5,679 nucleotides of DNA from Bacillota bacterium (GTDB taxonomy: Bacteria; Bacillota; Clostridia; Monoglobales; Firm-18). Both the position numbers and the translations under genes were made by a program. Where the stretch lies: the NCBI GenBank assembly GCA_023228885.1, contig JALOAJ010000069.1, positions 1-5,679 on the forward strand, read 5' to 3'. The notes under the pieces are model-generated. The model saw only the letters and a program-made list of their open reading frames with translations, had not been told where the DNA came from and did no database searches. Shown here piece by piece: positions 5,595 through 5,679 of this stretch (the stretch's first letter is position 1; each line of letters begins with the position of its first letter).

Positions 5595-5679
5595 ATGGCA
5601 ATAAAATATGTGCCGCAGAGGTTACCGAGCGTACAAAAGATACCCTTTAGCGTTAATGTGTGGCAGGGACTAAACAGGG
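5595..5679 (+). CDS. N-terminus of a further phage structural protein (3' end off the window)
   Basis: ATG 5595 directly follows the adaptor stop codon (TAAATG) and has GGTGGAG (5584-5590) 4 nt upstream. Only 28 residues are visible, with the segments VPQRLPSVQKIPF (6-18) and VNVWQGLNR (20-28). A short basic or proline-containing lead followed by an F-x-GLN-type motif resembles the start of large beta-propeller-like tail accessory or stabilisation proteins (P22 gp10-like) encoded after the adaptor in Clostridia phages. That assignment rests on position and a very short stretch, so only the presence of a coding start is secure. Confidence 0.5.
   Translation, partial: MAIKYVPQRLPSVQKIPFSVNVWQGLNR

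Larger units (their letters stand above)
2737..5679 (+). mobile_element. Phage-derived head-morphogenesis cluster (prophage or remnant; left limit approximate)
   Basis: Five consecutive same-strand genes encode scaffold, major capsid, small decoration-like, head-tail adaptor and the start of a further structural protein. This order is conserved in head modules of tailed phages of Firmicutes with a P22-like coat. The cluster starts just after fba with its own promoter. No integrase, terminase, portal, protease or attachment-site repeat is visible, so the left boundary is placed only at the end of the fba terminator. The cluster continues past the right edge. Base composition and codon use look similar to the host genes, so it is either old or well adapted to this host. 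Confidence 0.75.

Noticed and set aside
1..5679. CRISPR array, insertion sequence or tRNA/rRNA genes
   Set aside because: There are no regularly spaced repeats, transposase motifs or cloverleaf-capable segments in either strand.

Overview
The window looks like chromosome of a spore-forming, gut-type Clostridia (Firmicutes) with a phage head-gene cluster beside ordinary host genes. The evidence is the moderate-to-low G+C content, strong purine-rich ribosome binding sites, frequent TTG and GTG starts, a SleB/CwlJ-type cell-wall hydrolase with a copper-amine-oxidase-like N-terminal domain, and Clostridia-type proteins throughout.

Positions 1-2736 are host. The 5' part of tadA (tRNA adenosine deaminase) lies on the minus strand and runs off the left edge. 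A divergent intergenic region holds two clear sigma-A-type promoters, each with a 17-nt spacer. The exported cell-wall hydrolase gene (658-1488) follows, closed by a strong intrinsic terminator at 1504-1548. Next is a class II fructose-bisphosphate aldolase gene, fba (1765-2694), with its own promoter and a weaker terminator.

Positions 2737-5679 are phage-derived. An extended -10 promoter (2747-2755) is followed by about 100 nt of leader that can fold into a bulged stem-loop and a UUCG-capped terminator-like hairpin. Then come, in order, a scaffolding protein (2936-3715), an HK97-fold, P22-coat-like major capsid protein (3804-4619), a small beta-rich probable decoration protein (4632-5006), a head-tail adaptor (5058-5594), and the start of a further structural gene (5595 onward). 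Inverted repeats separate scaffold from capsid and decoration from adaptor, which suggests tuning of protein ratios within one operon.

The scaffold, coat and decoration products would build a procapsid, and the adaptor and the gene after it would form the neck. No integrase, terminase, portal or prohead protease is visible, and the first head gene lies only about 240 nt from fba. The cluster could be a truncated or rearranged prophage, a domesticated head module or satellite, or a prophage whose packaging genes lie outside the window. The structured promoter-leader-terminator unit at its left edge is the least explained piece of sequence here.
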